From Gerris lacustris (lineage: Eukaryota > Arthropoda > Insecta > Hemiptera > Gerridae), in the NCBI GenBank assembly GCA_951217055.1, contig OX578278.1, positions 44,777,574 through 44,841,573 of the forward strand: 64,000 nt of DNA, read 5' to 3'. A program made the translations under genes and the position numbers. Below, piece by piece: positions 47,171 through 58,564 of this stretch; the stretch's first letter is position 1, and every line of letters begins with the position of its first letter. Under the pieces are notes generated by a model. It was not told the DNA's origin. It saw only the letters and a program-made list of their open reading frames with translations, and made no database searches.

Positions 47171-50100
47171 TCGTATCCAAGGTTTTGGACAGTATAAATG
47201 TGTTAACATTAAGATATTAAAAGAACAAATTTAATTTGAACTTTAAACTATTTTATCTTGATTATATTTACTGAATTTTTGAATTCATTTAAATGACCAG
47301 TTATGAGTAATGAAAGAGCTAACTAAATGGTAAATTTAATATCTAATATATTCTGTCATACAAGTGAATAGCTAATATCAGCTTGAAGCGTTTTGTTTAG
47401 CTCTCTTATTTATGATTCAGTCTACACTTCCGGCAATGCGAAAGCAGTAAAGGCAAACAGTCAACATTTATAATTTAATTACACTACAAGATTGTCGTGT
47501 GTAGGAAAGTTTTCATATTAATGGAAGTTAGTACTTTGTTGAAGCTAATTTTTTTTTTCTTCATCAAACTTTTTTGCATTTCAATAATAGCGTTTATTGA
47601 ATTTAAATGATACTCAGGATCCATAAGTGAAAACTTGCTTTGAGACATGTAATATTCCATTTCAAAATATTTGTGCATTAAATAAATTAATAATATACAG
47701 GACAAAATTATATACAGGAATGCTAAATAATATACAAGAATACTAAATAAATAAATAATATACAGGACCAGATGATATCGAGTTGTATTTCACAATGTTG
47801 TTTGGCGTTTAAACAAACAGTTGTTGGCAGCTAAAACAATTGTTTACCAAATTTGGTTTATCTAATAAGAGGATTTTGTTTATAAAAGTCAGAGGTCAAT
47901 CAAGTAACATTTCTGTCAAACCACAGGTCGTGGCACGTACTTTTTGTACGAAAATAATCTTTAAAAAATAGTTTTGCGTGTTTGAAATTGTTTGCGATTA
48001 CAGATGGATAAACATACGTGCGGAGTTTTCCAGTTCACGAACTTGAAATGCCGTTTAAAATCAAACGATTTTACTCGCTTTAGATCAGTGGTTCTAACTT
48101 ATGTTATGGAATTTCCTAATCAATATGGCATAGCAATTTAACGCAACGTTTAAAATAAAATAATTACTTCACACATAATAATTATAATTTAGTAAAAAAT
48201 AAGTTATACCGATTATTTCAGTGGAATACTTAGACTTGATGCCTTTTGCAAATGCCGACATTACCTAGTCTAATATTTCTCGCCTCATTTCTTCTTCGTC
48301 AAAAGTTAATCTTTTCCACTTGTTTAGTTTTTATATTTGTCAATATGGGCCATCGTAAGACACAAATTTTGAATTCGGCACAAAAACAAATTTTTAATCT
48401 TCAGAGTTATCCCAATGCTTTCACTTTAACAAAACGATAAATCAGAGAAGGCAATAATTAGGTCCAGGAGATTTAAAAATTACTCTGACTCAAGTCGTGT
48501 ACACAAACACAGTCGAAAGTAAAGGACACTTGACACCTACCTTACTTCTGTTAATTTGTATAACGAATAACCTGAGGTATAACCGACTGCACTTTAGTTA
48601 CGAAATATTTTATATTTCTGTCACCCCTTAATTATTTCACGCAACACTGATGATATAAGTTCTTTCTACGTATAGAATAAACTTATAATCTTATCTAAAT
48701 TAAGGTAATTAAAAATTATAAAACACCAATAATTTTATAGAATGGATGTTATCTTATTTGCATTCCACACCTTCCTTAGAAACTGAGTTATTAAGAAAAA
48801 AGTAAAGAAAGAGCTGTTGATGATGGTAGGGTGCTATCATTATCACTTTTAATTTTATTTAGTTTAAAGGCATGGTATAACCTTTACCCAAAAATGTTTA
48901 TCTTTGTTCATTTACATTAAATCTGTATTTATTTTTTAAATCGTGGCTTGTAGTATTCAATAAGTGCAAAAGGTGTGAATTATCGCACTTCAAGGGACTC
49001 TTGAAGTAGTATTTAATTTTTTTCCTACTGTAAAGGTTTGAAAAATGCATCTCATTTGTAAATTTATAGGTAGAAAGTAAAAAAAAGAAGTAGGAATGTT
49101 AAAGATGCAGGGTAGTCGTTGAAAGAAAACGCTCTTATACTTTAGGGGGAAAAAACTCTGCTTTTTAACAATTAATGTTTTAACGTTTATACTAACGGTA
49201 CATAATAAGAAGAGGGAGGTAAAGAGGGATGATGGGACTTGGTTTTTAGCATCCACTTATAGTATGGAGGGTATGTTCACCCTTTAGTACTAAGGGTGGT
49301 TAGGATAGTAACTATAGAGCGGCCTTGAGGCCCTTCTTTAGCTTGGGAAAACTGGTGGGTTGGGAAACTGAGAGATCGATGTCGTTGCTTAGCAACACCA
49401 TCCATGGGGCCCCTCCCTTGCTCACATTTTCCTGAAGCGAGAAAGAGTCGCTACTACATCGTCCCTGCCAGGAGTGAAAGAGTCCGCTTTGACCTCAACC
49501 TCAGCTGGGTCAAAACCAACCCCCCTCCTTCATTCCCTCAATTTGCATTCTAATAACCTCTGGCACTGGGTGCCATCTATCCAAATCTACAATTCGATTT
49601 TTTCTCTCCTTCCTTTCCTCTTTTAGAACTAACAAAAAGGAACAACTTTTGGGGGAAAAATAGACCATAATTTTTATAACTCCATACAAAAAGGTTTGAT
49701 GTGAAAAGATTTTTAATTCATTTTATTTTGTATGTTTTCCATTAGTACATCTATAAAAATATTATAATTCACTCTTTTTTATTAATAGGAGGATTAAATA
49801 TCATTCATTAGACATTTATAACTTATAACGAAGTAAATTACATGCAATTTGAATTAAATGTGTATATTGGTGGACGAAATGTTTCGGTTGTTATTCCTTA
49901 TTCTATAAAATCTCCTAAGAAAAAGTATATTACAATAATATACTGTTTTTGTATGGTTTGTGTATGGTTTTCGCTTAAAGTTAAAACTTAGTTTGTTTTT
50001 TTTGTTTTTGTAAATAAACATATTTTTTTTCCAAGCGTTTTGAGTAGTGGTCCATTCTAAAACTAGTATATGAATCACTTTTGATAGTGATATGAAAAGT

Positions 50101-51945
50101 TAGAAGATAAATGCCTCCTGAGATTCGTTAAAGCTTGCTAATCATATCGGTTCTAAACGTTGTGCTTAATTAAGATAAACATTTTAATAAGATATCGCTA
50201 TACTTCTATTTAACAATAAAATTGTCTGTTGTGTACTCTGTAGGTTGTACAACTCACAGGAAGGTCAAGCTGTTATACATAAGCTAAATAAAAAATACAG
50301 AGAGGTAAAAGATTATTGGCAGAAGATTTATTAATATAAGAGCGGTGACTTTTTAAGTGGTCTCAGAGGTGTTAAATGCGAAGGAGGATAAAAGTGGCAG
50401 ATGGGAAGTTACTCTGAGTGTGGCATAAAAAAATGCATAATTTTGTTTTGTCCGTTTCGTTAGGAATATGGATTCTTATAGATATATATTTATATTTTGT
50501 ATAGAGTTTGGAAGGTTTGAAATTCAAGAGGTACCATACGAGCTTGGAGTGAATTACAATAATACTGATTAGTGTTAAGATTAGCATAAATATAATAAAG
50601 CAAAAAATAAATTTAAAAAAATTGTATTAAAGGGCTAAGGGCCAGACGGAATGATGGACGGATGTCTATATTGTATAAATATATTCTATATCTATATACA
50701 GTATATTCTACACATCTTGGGACGGAGTGTGATAGGGATAGAGGAGAGGGTGTCCTTGAACGAACCAATCATTCATAATCATAAGTCAGCCGACCTCTAA
50801 GCGGCGATGTAAACGAGTGTAGTTAGCATCTACCTTTTTCTATTCTCCTAGTACAGTGTACAGCGTTTTAGAATCGCTTGTGGAGGGGACGCCCTAGCGA
50901 CAGCGGTACCAAGCACGGTAGTGGGAGACACTATCCCTACCAAGAGCAGACAGACTCGATTGAACACCTCCTATACCTTCCTAACACCTTGATCCTATAT
51001 CTTCCCCACTCGTGTAACGTAACTCTTTTTGAGGTTAATGTGCCACAGCCAAAACATAAAAATGTCAAAAGAAAGAAAAATTTCCAACTAAAATTAGTCA
51101 TAGGATGGAAAGACTCTAATGTACTACAAATAAGTAATATATATAGATTTAGAGTTTAAGTATTTGATAAAAAAAAAAATTAGTGAATAATTCAGCAACA
51201 TGTGTTTGCCTAACTTGGAGCACCAGAAGATGTAAATATTCTTCTTCTAGTTCTTAAGATGAAAAGAGTGAACATGATTTTTATAAAAACAATTTTAAAG
51301 AAATTTTTGATGAGTCAAACATCTTAACAGTGAAGCATACGTTAGACAAGAGAATATTATTAGTACAAATCTTAGAATTAATATTCCTCGTTGTAGTTTT
51401 TGGATTTGGAGGTTTCAACTTTGCTTTAGTGTTTATTAAATAAAATTATTGAAGTAATGTATTTTCCAATTAATTTTAACTAAAAGTAAGGCTTTTTTGA
51501 AAAAATAACATAATTCCATTGAAATATTCGGAAATATTCTTGATATTACCGTTTTGGTACTGTTGATGTTTCATTTTGTCTGATATTGATCAATGGTGGA
51601 AACAAATTTTTTAAAAGGAGCAGAAAATCTCTTTTAAGTTTATTTTATATTATTTTTTGTTCGTCTGTCTTTTTATATATTTGAAAGGAAGAAGAAGACA
51701 AGTAGAGAAAAAAAGCTTTTAGAACGAACACAAAAAAAATAAATAAAGAAAAACTTTCTTCCACTTAAATTTTCGCATGACTGAAATTTGAAACTCGAGT
51801 TAGGTTCTTTTTCCGTTCTTTTTCTTAAAAAAATATCTTTACTCTTTCAATTTTCGTAAAATTTCCTCCTCTTTTTATATATATAAATACATAAAAGAGA
51901 CTTTTCCTCCTACAAGGAGGAACAAAATACTGTGAATTACAAAAA
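47170..51945. other. No gene recognised
   Basis: AT-rich spacer with two GC-richer patches. At 49260-49620 there is a perfect gttgcttagcaac palindrome and polypyrimidine tracts. At 50690-50960 there is a 93-codon plus frame without motifs. Neither shows a recognisable exon. Confidence 0.5.
49384..49396. promoter_or_regulatory. X-box-like palindrome (RFX-type) candidate
   Basis: gttgcttagcaac fits the RYYNYY-N-RRNRAC pattern of RFX binding sites and is perfectly symmetric. It lies in a GC-richer, single-copy-looking patch. No gene downstream could be identified, so it is a motif match only. Confidence 0.2.
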
Positions 51946-51947
51946 TA

Positions 51948-51950
<3 letters not shown>

Positions 51951-52026
<76 letters not shown>
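51951..52026. repeat. (AT)n microsatellite
   Basis: AT run of about 76 bp. Confidence 0.97.
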
Positions 52027-52029
<3 letters not shown>

Positions 52030-53295
52030 AAATATCTCGTCTATATACATATAGTATATCTATATAGGTGTCTATATAGTCAAACTTGAGATCGAAAAAT
52101 GGTGGCTGCTTAGAAGAAGATGAGGAAAATATCGTTTTCTCGGAAGTAGCAAGTTTGATTGAATATCAAAAGAAGGAAATTGAAATGGTGGGCCCCCCTC
52201 CGGGCCACTGTGTTGACTTTGGGAACAGAAACTGGCAACAACTTTAGGAGGGAAAACAGTATTTTGATAACTGTTCAAAGGCTATAACTCCTTCGTACCA
52301 ACTCAAGTTTATAACTTGTGAAGAGGGAAAGAATAAACGAAGTGAAAGAGGGATGAAATATAAATGACCTCACTCTTCGTTCTTTGGTTATTTTTCAAAA
52401 TTATCCGGATAAGAACAAAATGGCCGGGACTTTCTATCTCAATTCCTTTAACTTCATCAGATATATTTTTTATCTTCTAAAGGAGGCAATTTATTCTTGG
52501 ACGAAACCGATAAATCTACGTTTTTCCTTTACATTGATTACGAGTATTGATATACATTTTTAAAAGTGGTTATATCAGTCATTATTTCTACCACGTTTTC
52601 ATATGCGTGCGATCCATTTTCAATATGCGTAAATGTTATTTTCCTTTTGCAAAAGAATTTAGTTTATAAATTCCACGTTTAAAAGCATTTTTAAACAAGA
52701 CTAATAACTCTTGGTTATTTCTAGTACCCTAGAGATATAAATACATTGAATTAATGAAAAGAAAATGGTATAGAACATAAAAAGATGTTTTGAAATAGAC
52801 ATGACACGGGTTTCAAATTAAAAAGACATTGAAACAACCGAAGATTTTAATGGATAAGATGTTTTGGTGTGGATAGTAGTTAAAATGAATATTAAACTAA
52901 GTAACTAACGACACTATTGAGAGATAACATTCCTAAATTAACAGTATGATTCGTGGCTTTTATTAAATGAATGACTTTTATAAATAATTAAATTATTGGA
53001 AGGAGTTAGGATCCGATCGGTGAAAAAAAGTAATAAAAGATAACTTCTGGATCGACAAAACTCTCTTGGAGAGGTTATAGGACAAATAGTAAAGAATACA
53101 CACACGACATGTATAAGGATAAAGGAGGAAATAGAGGATTAATCCTGCTCAACAGGGTTTCATGGTTATGCTTATAGGAACTTAAATAATCATGTTGCAA
53201 CAAATGCTTACATTTGCTTTATTTAGTGGATCAACAGAATGAATTATGCTAATAAAATTTGCATAAAAGCACGTCCACATTAGACCTTTTGTTTT
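52030..53295. other. No gene recognised
   Basis: A mixed-composition stretch at 52070-52300 with a 68-codon minus frame of no recognised family; otherwise AT-rich spacer. Confidence 0.5.
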
Positions 53296-53298
53296 TGT

Positions 53299-54352
53299 AG
53301 AATAATATTAGTCTTTGTTTGTTGACATCTTGTCATATTATGCCATAATATAATATTGTGTGGCGACGTGGATGCACAGAAAGACCGAGAGGCATAAATA
53401 AAGAGGAAGGCCAGGAAACTGAAGATGTCAGAAGGTGCATGTCCAAATTTTCTTTCTATAGGTTATTGGAGGGAGTCCCGAGTAACCGGCCTAGGAGAAG
53501 GTGGACCGGTGAAGGGGTTAGATCTCTTGTTGGCTATTTTTTTACCGAGTAATTGGTCGATGATACTACGTGGGATAAGTTAATTATTATTGAATGCAAT
53601 CTACTTTTTAAACCAGAAGGGCCATTTTTTGCGGCAGAAATCGAGTTTGAAAGAACTTGCAGAAAATTGGGTGAGAAATGTATGGTTTTTGCGAATAGAT
53701 GGCTTTAAGAAAGGACGAAGGACGAGAAATTAAGAGACCGATTTGTCACAAGGGCAAGATGTAAAACTTTTGAGATTAAAGTCAGGCAGCGTTGGCCGAA
53801 AGGTTTGGCGGAAACGGGTCAGATTGTGACCTTTAACAAAGTCCTGGAACTAGCAGTGTGAATGGAGAGAGTGCAAGCGGAGGTTTCATTGACAGAAAAT
53901 ACATTTATAGGTAGAATAGGCATTATAATTAGAGATAAGAGTTAATAGATCCTTGTCCATAGTGTAGCATACGGAGGAGCCATGGAGATAGGAGATGTCC
54001 TGCAAGTAAGGCCATATGCTCAGATATAAAGAGAGGGGCAATTAGTAATGGAAAATTAAGATATGTACTGCTGTTCGGGTTGCCCTAATGGGTAGTATTC
54101 GGAATGAAGCTTCGTTCAGGAGTAGAGGTGCATACAGTTAAAAATAAAGCACCGGAGAGAAAAGCAGGAAAGCCTGACAGAACGCTTGAAATAATGCCAG
54201 ACAAATAAAAAGATCTTTGGCTGAGTATTTGGGTGTATTCAAAAATGAGTTGAGGACCATCAAATAAACATAAGCTAGGATGATATATTATGTCGAATAA
54301 TATTAGTCTTTTATGACAGTTCGTCATATTATGACAAAATATAGTATATAAT
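53299..54352 (+). mobile_element. LTR-retroelement relic between short direct repeats
   Basis: A block of about 58 bp beginning gaataatattagtctttt and containing cgtcatattatg/tgtcatattatg plus an AT-rich tail occurs at 53299-53358 and again at 54296-54352 in the same orientation. After the first block comes tgtggcgacgtgg, reminiscent of a primer-binding-site junction. Between the blocks lies a gag-like frame. This could be a degenerate element with short remaining LTR pieces; intact LTRs were not found. Confidence 0.4.
53628..53945 (+). pseudogene. Ty3/gypsy-type Gag fragment with two in-frame stops
   Basis: A single plus-strand frame of about 105 codons, interrupted only by TAA (after FANRWL) and TGA (after LELAV), reads AEIEFERTCRKLGEKCMVFA, then LRDRFVTRARCKTFEIKVRQ, then TFNKVLELAV and MERVQAEVS. 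The C-terminal part of gypsy Gag typically reads ..F....Q..GES...F...LR.LA......LRDR.V.G......R..LL....LTF.KALEIA..ME.A, and the agreement is along the whole stretch. No zinc knuckle or protease was found downstream. The upstream part (53358-53552, ending NRPRRRWTGEGVRSLV) is open but not recognised. Confidence 0.55.
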
Positions 54353-54420
54353 GTTTTATGCCTCGTGCATTCAGCCCACTTCGGTGAAAGTGAGCAAGGA
54401 AGTGGGAATGGAATAAAGAA

Positions 54421-55667
54421 GGGTAAATTTGCACTTATTTCTAATTGTCTAATTCTAATTCTGTTGTGAGCACCAACTTATTTATAATTGTCCGATTGAC
54501 TTCGGGTTTTTTTCACATTTTTCCTTTTTACATTTTAACAACTATTTACCATGTACCGTGTCGATAAAATCAATAGTTTATTTTAAAAAAAAATATATAA
54601 AATATCCACTCACGTACATATGGGAAATGTTGGGAAATTAGGGGTTTTTAAGGGTGGGGGATTCACTCAAGATAGCTTAAAACATCAAAACTGGTGGTAT
54701 AAACACGTAAAACAAAATAATAGTAACATAAAATTATAGAATAATATAAATAATTCAATGCATAATGCATATTGTATAATTGTGATGGCGCGATGTTATA
54801 ACTCATCATATAAACAAAACAATTCTTCGGATTCTTCTTTAAAAAGAAGAATGAATTGCATTTTTTTAAATCCAGCAGACAAGAACACTCGCATACATAC
54901 GCTATTCCCAGACATTGTACAATTGATATGATTAATCGATTATTACTTGTAGATCGATATTTACATATCAATAAAGAGCACACTTTTGTATACAAAAGTG
55001 TGATGTTCCTTAGTCCCAATGTACATTAGGCTGAATATCCCTGTCTTAATAGTTATTAAGACAAAGGAATATAAAGAGGAGAGTTTATTGCCCTTAATCA
55101 TCTAACAATCTTTTAGACTAAGGGATATCCAGTTCTATGTGTTTTGGGACTAAGGACCGTTCCTTAGTCCCAATGTACATTAGGCTGAATATCCCTTTGT
55201 CTTAATAGTCATTAAGACAAAGGAATATAAAGAGGAGAGTTTGTTATCCTTAGTCTAACAATCTTTTAGGACTAAGGGATATCCAGTTCTATTTGCTTTG
55301 GGACTATAGGAACAACACACTTTTGTATACAAAAGTGTGATGTTCCTTAGTCCCAATGTACATTAGACTGAATATCCCTTTGTCTTAATAGTCATTAAGA
55401 CAAAGGAATATGAAGAGGAGAGGTTATTGCCCTTAATCATCAAACAATCTTTTAGACTAAGGGATATCCAGTTCTATGTGTTTTGGGACTAAGGACCGTT
55501 CCTTAGTCCCAATGTACATTAGGCTGAATATCCCTTTGTCTTAATAGTCATTAAGAAAGGAATATAAAGAGGAGAGTTTGTTATCCTTAGTCTTCAACAC
55601 AAGTCTTTTAGTAAAAGAAGTCAATCGGACAATTATAAATAAGTTGGTGCTTAAGTGTAAATTTACC
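54421..55667. mobile_element. Inverted-repeat element enclosing a satellite array
   Basis: A perfect 34-bp inverted pair (gcaccaacttatttataatt.. at 54470-54503 and its complement at 55617-55650) is extended outward by a second pair with one mismatch (ggtaaatttgcactta at 54422 and the complement of taagtgtaaatttacc at 55652-55667). The left arm has about 32 extra bases between the two pairs. Nearly half of the interior is the tandem array described next. The left inner part (54504-54960) is AT-rich and non-coding; the 118-codon minus frame there (54663-55019) is AT-driven. No transposase. Target duplication not determined. Confidence 0.8.
54979..55608. repeat. Higher-order tandem array, two alternating unit types
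   Basis: Units begin gttccttagtcccaatgtac at 55005, 55159, 55342 and 55498, giving spacings of 154, 183 and 156 bp. Types A and B alternate, with a dimer period of about 338 bp. Only A-type units are preceded by a perfect 24-bp palindrome centred on tgtataca (54979-55002 and 55316-55339). Each unit is itself a fold-back: gttccttagtcccaa pairs with ttgggactaaggac/ttgggactataggaac, and gaatatccctttgtctta with ctaagggatatcc. Related single units occur at 26535, 58350 and 59950. Confidence 0.92.
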
Positions 55668-55975
55668 GAATAAAGCTGCGCGATTATGTTAACAGGTTAC
55701 TTGCGCTGCCTATGCTCCTCCCACTCGCGCTGCCCGTTGCTCCCCTCGTTGTCTGGTTTTCGTGCGAAAGTCAAAGGCCAGGCAGCGTGAGTGGCAGTGA
55801 GTGTTTAACACTCTGCTCTTCTACTTAACTTGCCTAAACCCATTTTGCTGTGTTAGCAAATATGTCACTAAAGCTGCATTTTCTTCGACGACATTCATTG
55901 TCCGATGTAAAATGGGAAGCAAGTAAGGGAGAATGTAAACATTCACTGCCGTTGATGCTGCCAACAAATTATTTT

Positions 55976-56110
55976 GGGGAATAGAAGAAAGAAGAAAAAA
56001 CGTTTATTTAATTAAGATAATACAATTACAACATGCATTAGAAACGTACATACCCTTGGCCAAAGACCGTCAGGGGGAGTTTCGTCTTTGACTTTTTATA
56101 TTCATACAAA
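55976..56110 (-). repeat. Possible LINE 3' end, minus strand
   Basis: Complemented, the text reads gactccccctgacggtcttt-like (tcccctgacggtctttggcc), gtatgtacgtttctaatgca, then ttaaataaacgttttttctt. That form (a C-rich hairpin, then AATAAACGTTTTTT) resembles 3' ends of insect non-LTR elements. No coding part is attached. Confidence 0.3.
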
Positions 56111-56550
56111 TGAGAGTAAGTAAATAATAAATATATATAAACATTAATGGTAAATAAATCAAATATTTAACAAAACAATAACAATAACTATAATCATTAC
56201 AGCAGCTTTGTGTATGGGTCGCACGTCAACAACCACCACGTTCACGTCACTCTCCAGTTACGTTGTTCATAAGTGTGTTTAAAGACCAAAGTTATTGTTG
56301 AAATTTTGCAGAACGTTATATTATGTTGTTATCTTTCAGTGTATAAACTTTCATTTCATTTTATTTAGTAGTTTTTCTTTTTCAGAAGTTTTATTTTTTC
56401 TTAATTTTATAAGTTCTGTGTAGAGAAAACGGAGTGGGGAGGTGACAGGTAAACAAACCATTCCTTTATTATCTTCTTTATTTCAATTGTTTGGGGTTGC
56501 TACAGCAATAAGAAACAATTAAAATCGTGAACTAACATAATTAAAGTACA

Positions 56551-56580
56551 CATAATAAAGGCCATACGGCCTTTATTATG
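56551..56580 (+). promoter_or_regulatory. 13-bp stem-loop ending in the ORF1 start codon
   Basis: cataataaaggcc, atac, ggcctttattatg: two perfectly complementary 13-base arms with a 4-base loop. The last three bases are the ATG of the 367-codon gene, so the start codon would be base-paired in the transcript. Confidence 0.85.
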
Positions 56581-57681
56581 TCATCTGCATCTGATGCGAT
56601 AACTGCCTCAGACGGAGAGAGTTTAGTTTATTATTCCTCCATCTCTGAAGACGATCAAGAATATATCCCCGTATTCAGGGCCTCAAAAACCGGCAAGAGG
56701 ATACGGTCTCAATTGGACGGCAGTAAAACTTTTAATAAAATGGCCAAACAATCTGAAGCTAGTACTTCCACACAACAATATCCAGTTAGTGATAATACGA
56801 ATATGAGTATTGCTGGCCCTAGCCACCAGTCCGATATTGTAGAACCTAATACAACACCTCTCGCACAGAAAAATCAAAGTCCATTTTTAATCCACCAACC
56901 AGTATTCACGACTCCAAATCCGTTCTCTTCGTTACAAAACGATGGGATGGACACTGATATCAATGCCATCCAAAAAAATATGCCTCAAACAAAGAAGCCC
57001 CCGAAGCCACCCGCAGTTTTCCTGCGTTACGTCGGTAACTTCGATCAATTATGTAGTATTCTTTCAAGTACACTTGGCCCTGATAACAAGTTTACTTGCA
57101 AATCTCGACTTTCCGACCTAGTTATCCATACCGAAACTTCTAAAGGATATAGAGCTATGATTTCTTATCTAAATGAAGCCAAAGCAGACTTCCACTGCTA
57201 TGAAACAAAGGAAAACAAGGCTTTCCGGGTCGCTATCCGGCACCTGCACCACACAACTCCACTAGAGCAAATTAAAACCGAACTACAGGAGCATGGTTTT
57301 ACAGTGCGCAATGTACACAATGTTCTTCAGCGCACAACGAAAAAACCATTGCCTCATTTTTTCGTAGATTTGGAACCAAATCCTATTAATACGGAAATCT
57401 TTAACATAAAATATCTCGCCTACTGTAGTATTTCAGTAGAGGAACCCCACAAAACATCTGAGATACTGCAATGTACACGATGCCAGGAATTCCGCCACAC
57501 TAAAAACTACTGCCATCATCCCCCTCGATGTGTCAAGTGTGCTGGTCCCCACTTAACACAAGACTGCGCCCGCCAAATCCAGACTGTCAAGTGTGCCAAC
57601 TGCCAAGGAGAACATACTGCTAACTACAGAGGCTGTACAGTATATAAAGACCATATCAAAGAAGCAACGACTGCCCAATAA
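56578..57681 (+). CDS. Jockey-type non-LTR retrotransposon ORF1 (Gag-like nucleic-acid-binding protein), intact
   Basis: A 367-codon uninterrupted frame. Residues 1-140 are polar and low-complexity (Ser/Thr/Gln-rich), as in Jockey ORF1 N-termini. Residues about 145-215 (VFLRYVGNFDQLCSIL onward) look like an RRM-type fold. Residues about 215-290 (HHTTPLEQIKTELQEHG and PHFFVDLEPNP) match the PRE_C2HC domain. Three zinc knuckles follow: C299-x2-C-x4-H-x4-C, C318-x2-C-x3-H-x4-C and C339-x2-C-x3-H-x6-C, the last as CANCQGEHTANYRGC. In the Jockey clade this protein binds element RNA and acts as chaperone and targeting factor in the ribonucleoprotein. The stop at 57679 comes soon after the third knuckle; full ORF1s often run longer. 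No endonuclease/reverse-transcriptase ORF follows, so it depends on another element's ORF2, like mammalian HAL1. The 13-bp hairpin ends at its ATG. Intactness amid decayed neighbours suggests a recent insertion. Confidence 0.9.
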   Translation: MSSASDAITASDGESLVYYSSISEDDQEYIPVFRASKTGKRIRSQLDGSKTFNKMAKQSEASTSTQQYPVSDNTNMSIAGPSHQSDIVEPNTTPLAQKNQSPFLIHQPVFTTPNPFSSLQNDGMDTDINAIQKNMPQTKKPPKPPAVFLRYVGNFDQLCSILSSTLGPDNKFTCKSRLSDLVIHTETSKGYRAMISYLNEAKADFHCYETKENKAFRVAIRHLHHTTPLEQIKTELQEHGFTVRNVHNVLQRTTKKPLPHFFVDLEPNPINTEIFNIKYLAYCSISVEEPHKTSEILQCTRCQEFRHTKNYCHHPPRCVKCAGPHLTQDCARQIQTVKCANCQGEHTANYRGCTVYKDHIKEATTAQ

Positions 57682-58072
57682 CACCACTGGACGTCTACAA
57701 GAGCGCGCACTTCACGGACCCGATACTCATTCTTCCGATAGTCTCAACATGTAAACGAGGAATTATCATTTTCAAACAAATGATAGTTGATATGGACTAG
57801 GCTTAATGTTTTATAACTAGGGAGTGTTAAACATTTAGAGGTCAACGTTGGACTGATTCGGCTGAATTAAGCTACAAGTGTTCCTTGACTCTAGAAAAAC
57901 AGCGAATGAAGTCAAACCTAATGTTTCATACAGCCCAGTTTCGACCACCCAAGTTGGCCAACGTCGACCTAATGTTCTACTTTAGCAGCCGAAACCGGTG
58001 TGTATGAAGCATTGTATCGCTATTGTTTTATCAATCTAAAAATTTTCTTTTAATAAAATAAAAATAAAAAAG
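57682..58072 (+). mobile_element. 3' untranslated region and A-rich tail of the ORF1-only element
   Basis: About 390 bp of non-coding sequence after the stop ends in ttaataaaataaaaataaaa, a LINE-like tail. Within it, aatgtttcatacag..agtttcgacca at 57927-57955 and the complement cagccgaaacc..gtgtatgaagcatt at 57987-58013 form an inverted pair, possibly a small MITE or an RNA hairpin. No trace of ORF2 is visible. Confidence 0.5.
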
Positions 58073-58221
58073 CTCGATTGTACTGAAATCAGATTCACAT
58101 TCCTTTTATAATTTCTTTCAATTTTAAAATTTAGCAACCCGTATATCGTAGGTAGTTTGTATCTGCGGTTTGTCTAGTTTGATTTTTAATAAATAGTGGG
58201 TCCATCAGGCTAATTTAGGGA

Positions 58222-58560
58222 ACTTTTTACTTAAGTACCCCCCCCCCCCCCCCCTTGGTTCTAAACAATAGTCTGCCCTACAAAAAACTCAAAGGTTTGT
58301 GTGTTGGTCTCCCCAAGATTGACTCCTGAGGCAGTTTTATATTTAATATTCCTTTATCTTAATTGTTGGTTAGACTAAGGGATATGATCACAATTATATA
58401 CACAAGTGTAATATTCCTTTGCTCCAAGGTACATTGGAATACTTATCCCTTTGTCTTAATAGTAATTTAGACTAAGGAATATATGCTACTTTGTCTAAAT
58501 AACTATTAACACAAAGGGATATAGGGGGGGGGGGGGGGGGGGGGTAAAGTAAATAGCTCA
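58222..58560. repeat. Satellite-related element bounded by C17 and G21 homopolymers
   Basis: tttttacttaagta plus C17 (58238-58254) at the left is mirrored by G21 (58524-58544) plus taaagtaaat at the right. Between them are diverged units of the 54.98-55.6 kb array (ctttgtcttaatagtaattt, agactaagggatat, acacaagtgtaatattcctt). The facing homopolymers could form a long hairpin or quadruplex. Confidence 0.7.
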
Positions 58561-58564
58561 TAAG

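Noticed and set aside
54663..55019. 118-codon minus-strand frame
   Set aside because: Spans the inner arm and first unit of the inverted-repeat element; AT-driven residues and no motif.
54979..55608. Regularly spaced repeats that might suggest a CRISPR array
   Set aside because: Units are 154-183 bp, contiguous and self-complementary with no unique spacers, in a eukaryotic repeat setting.
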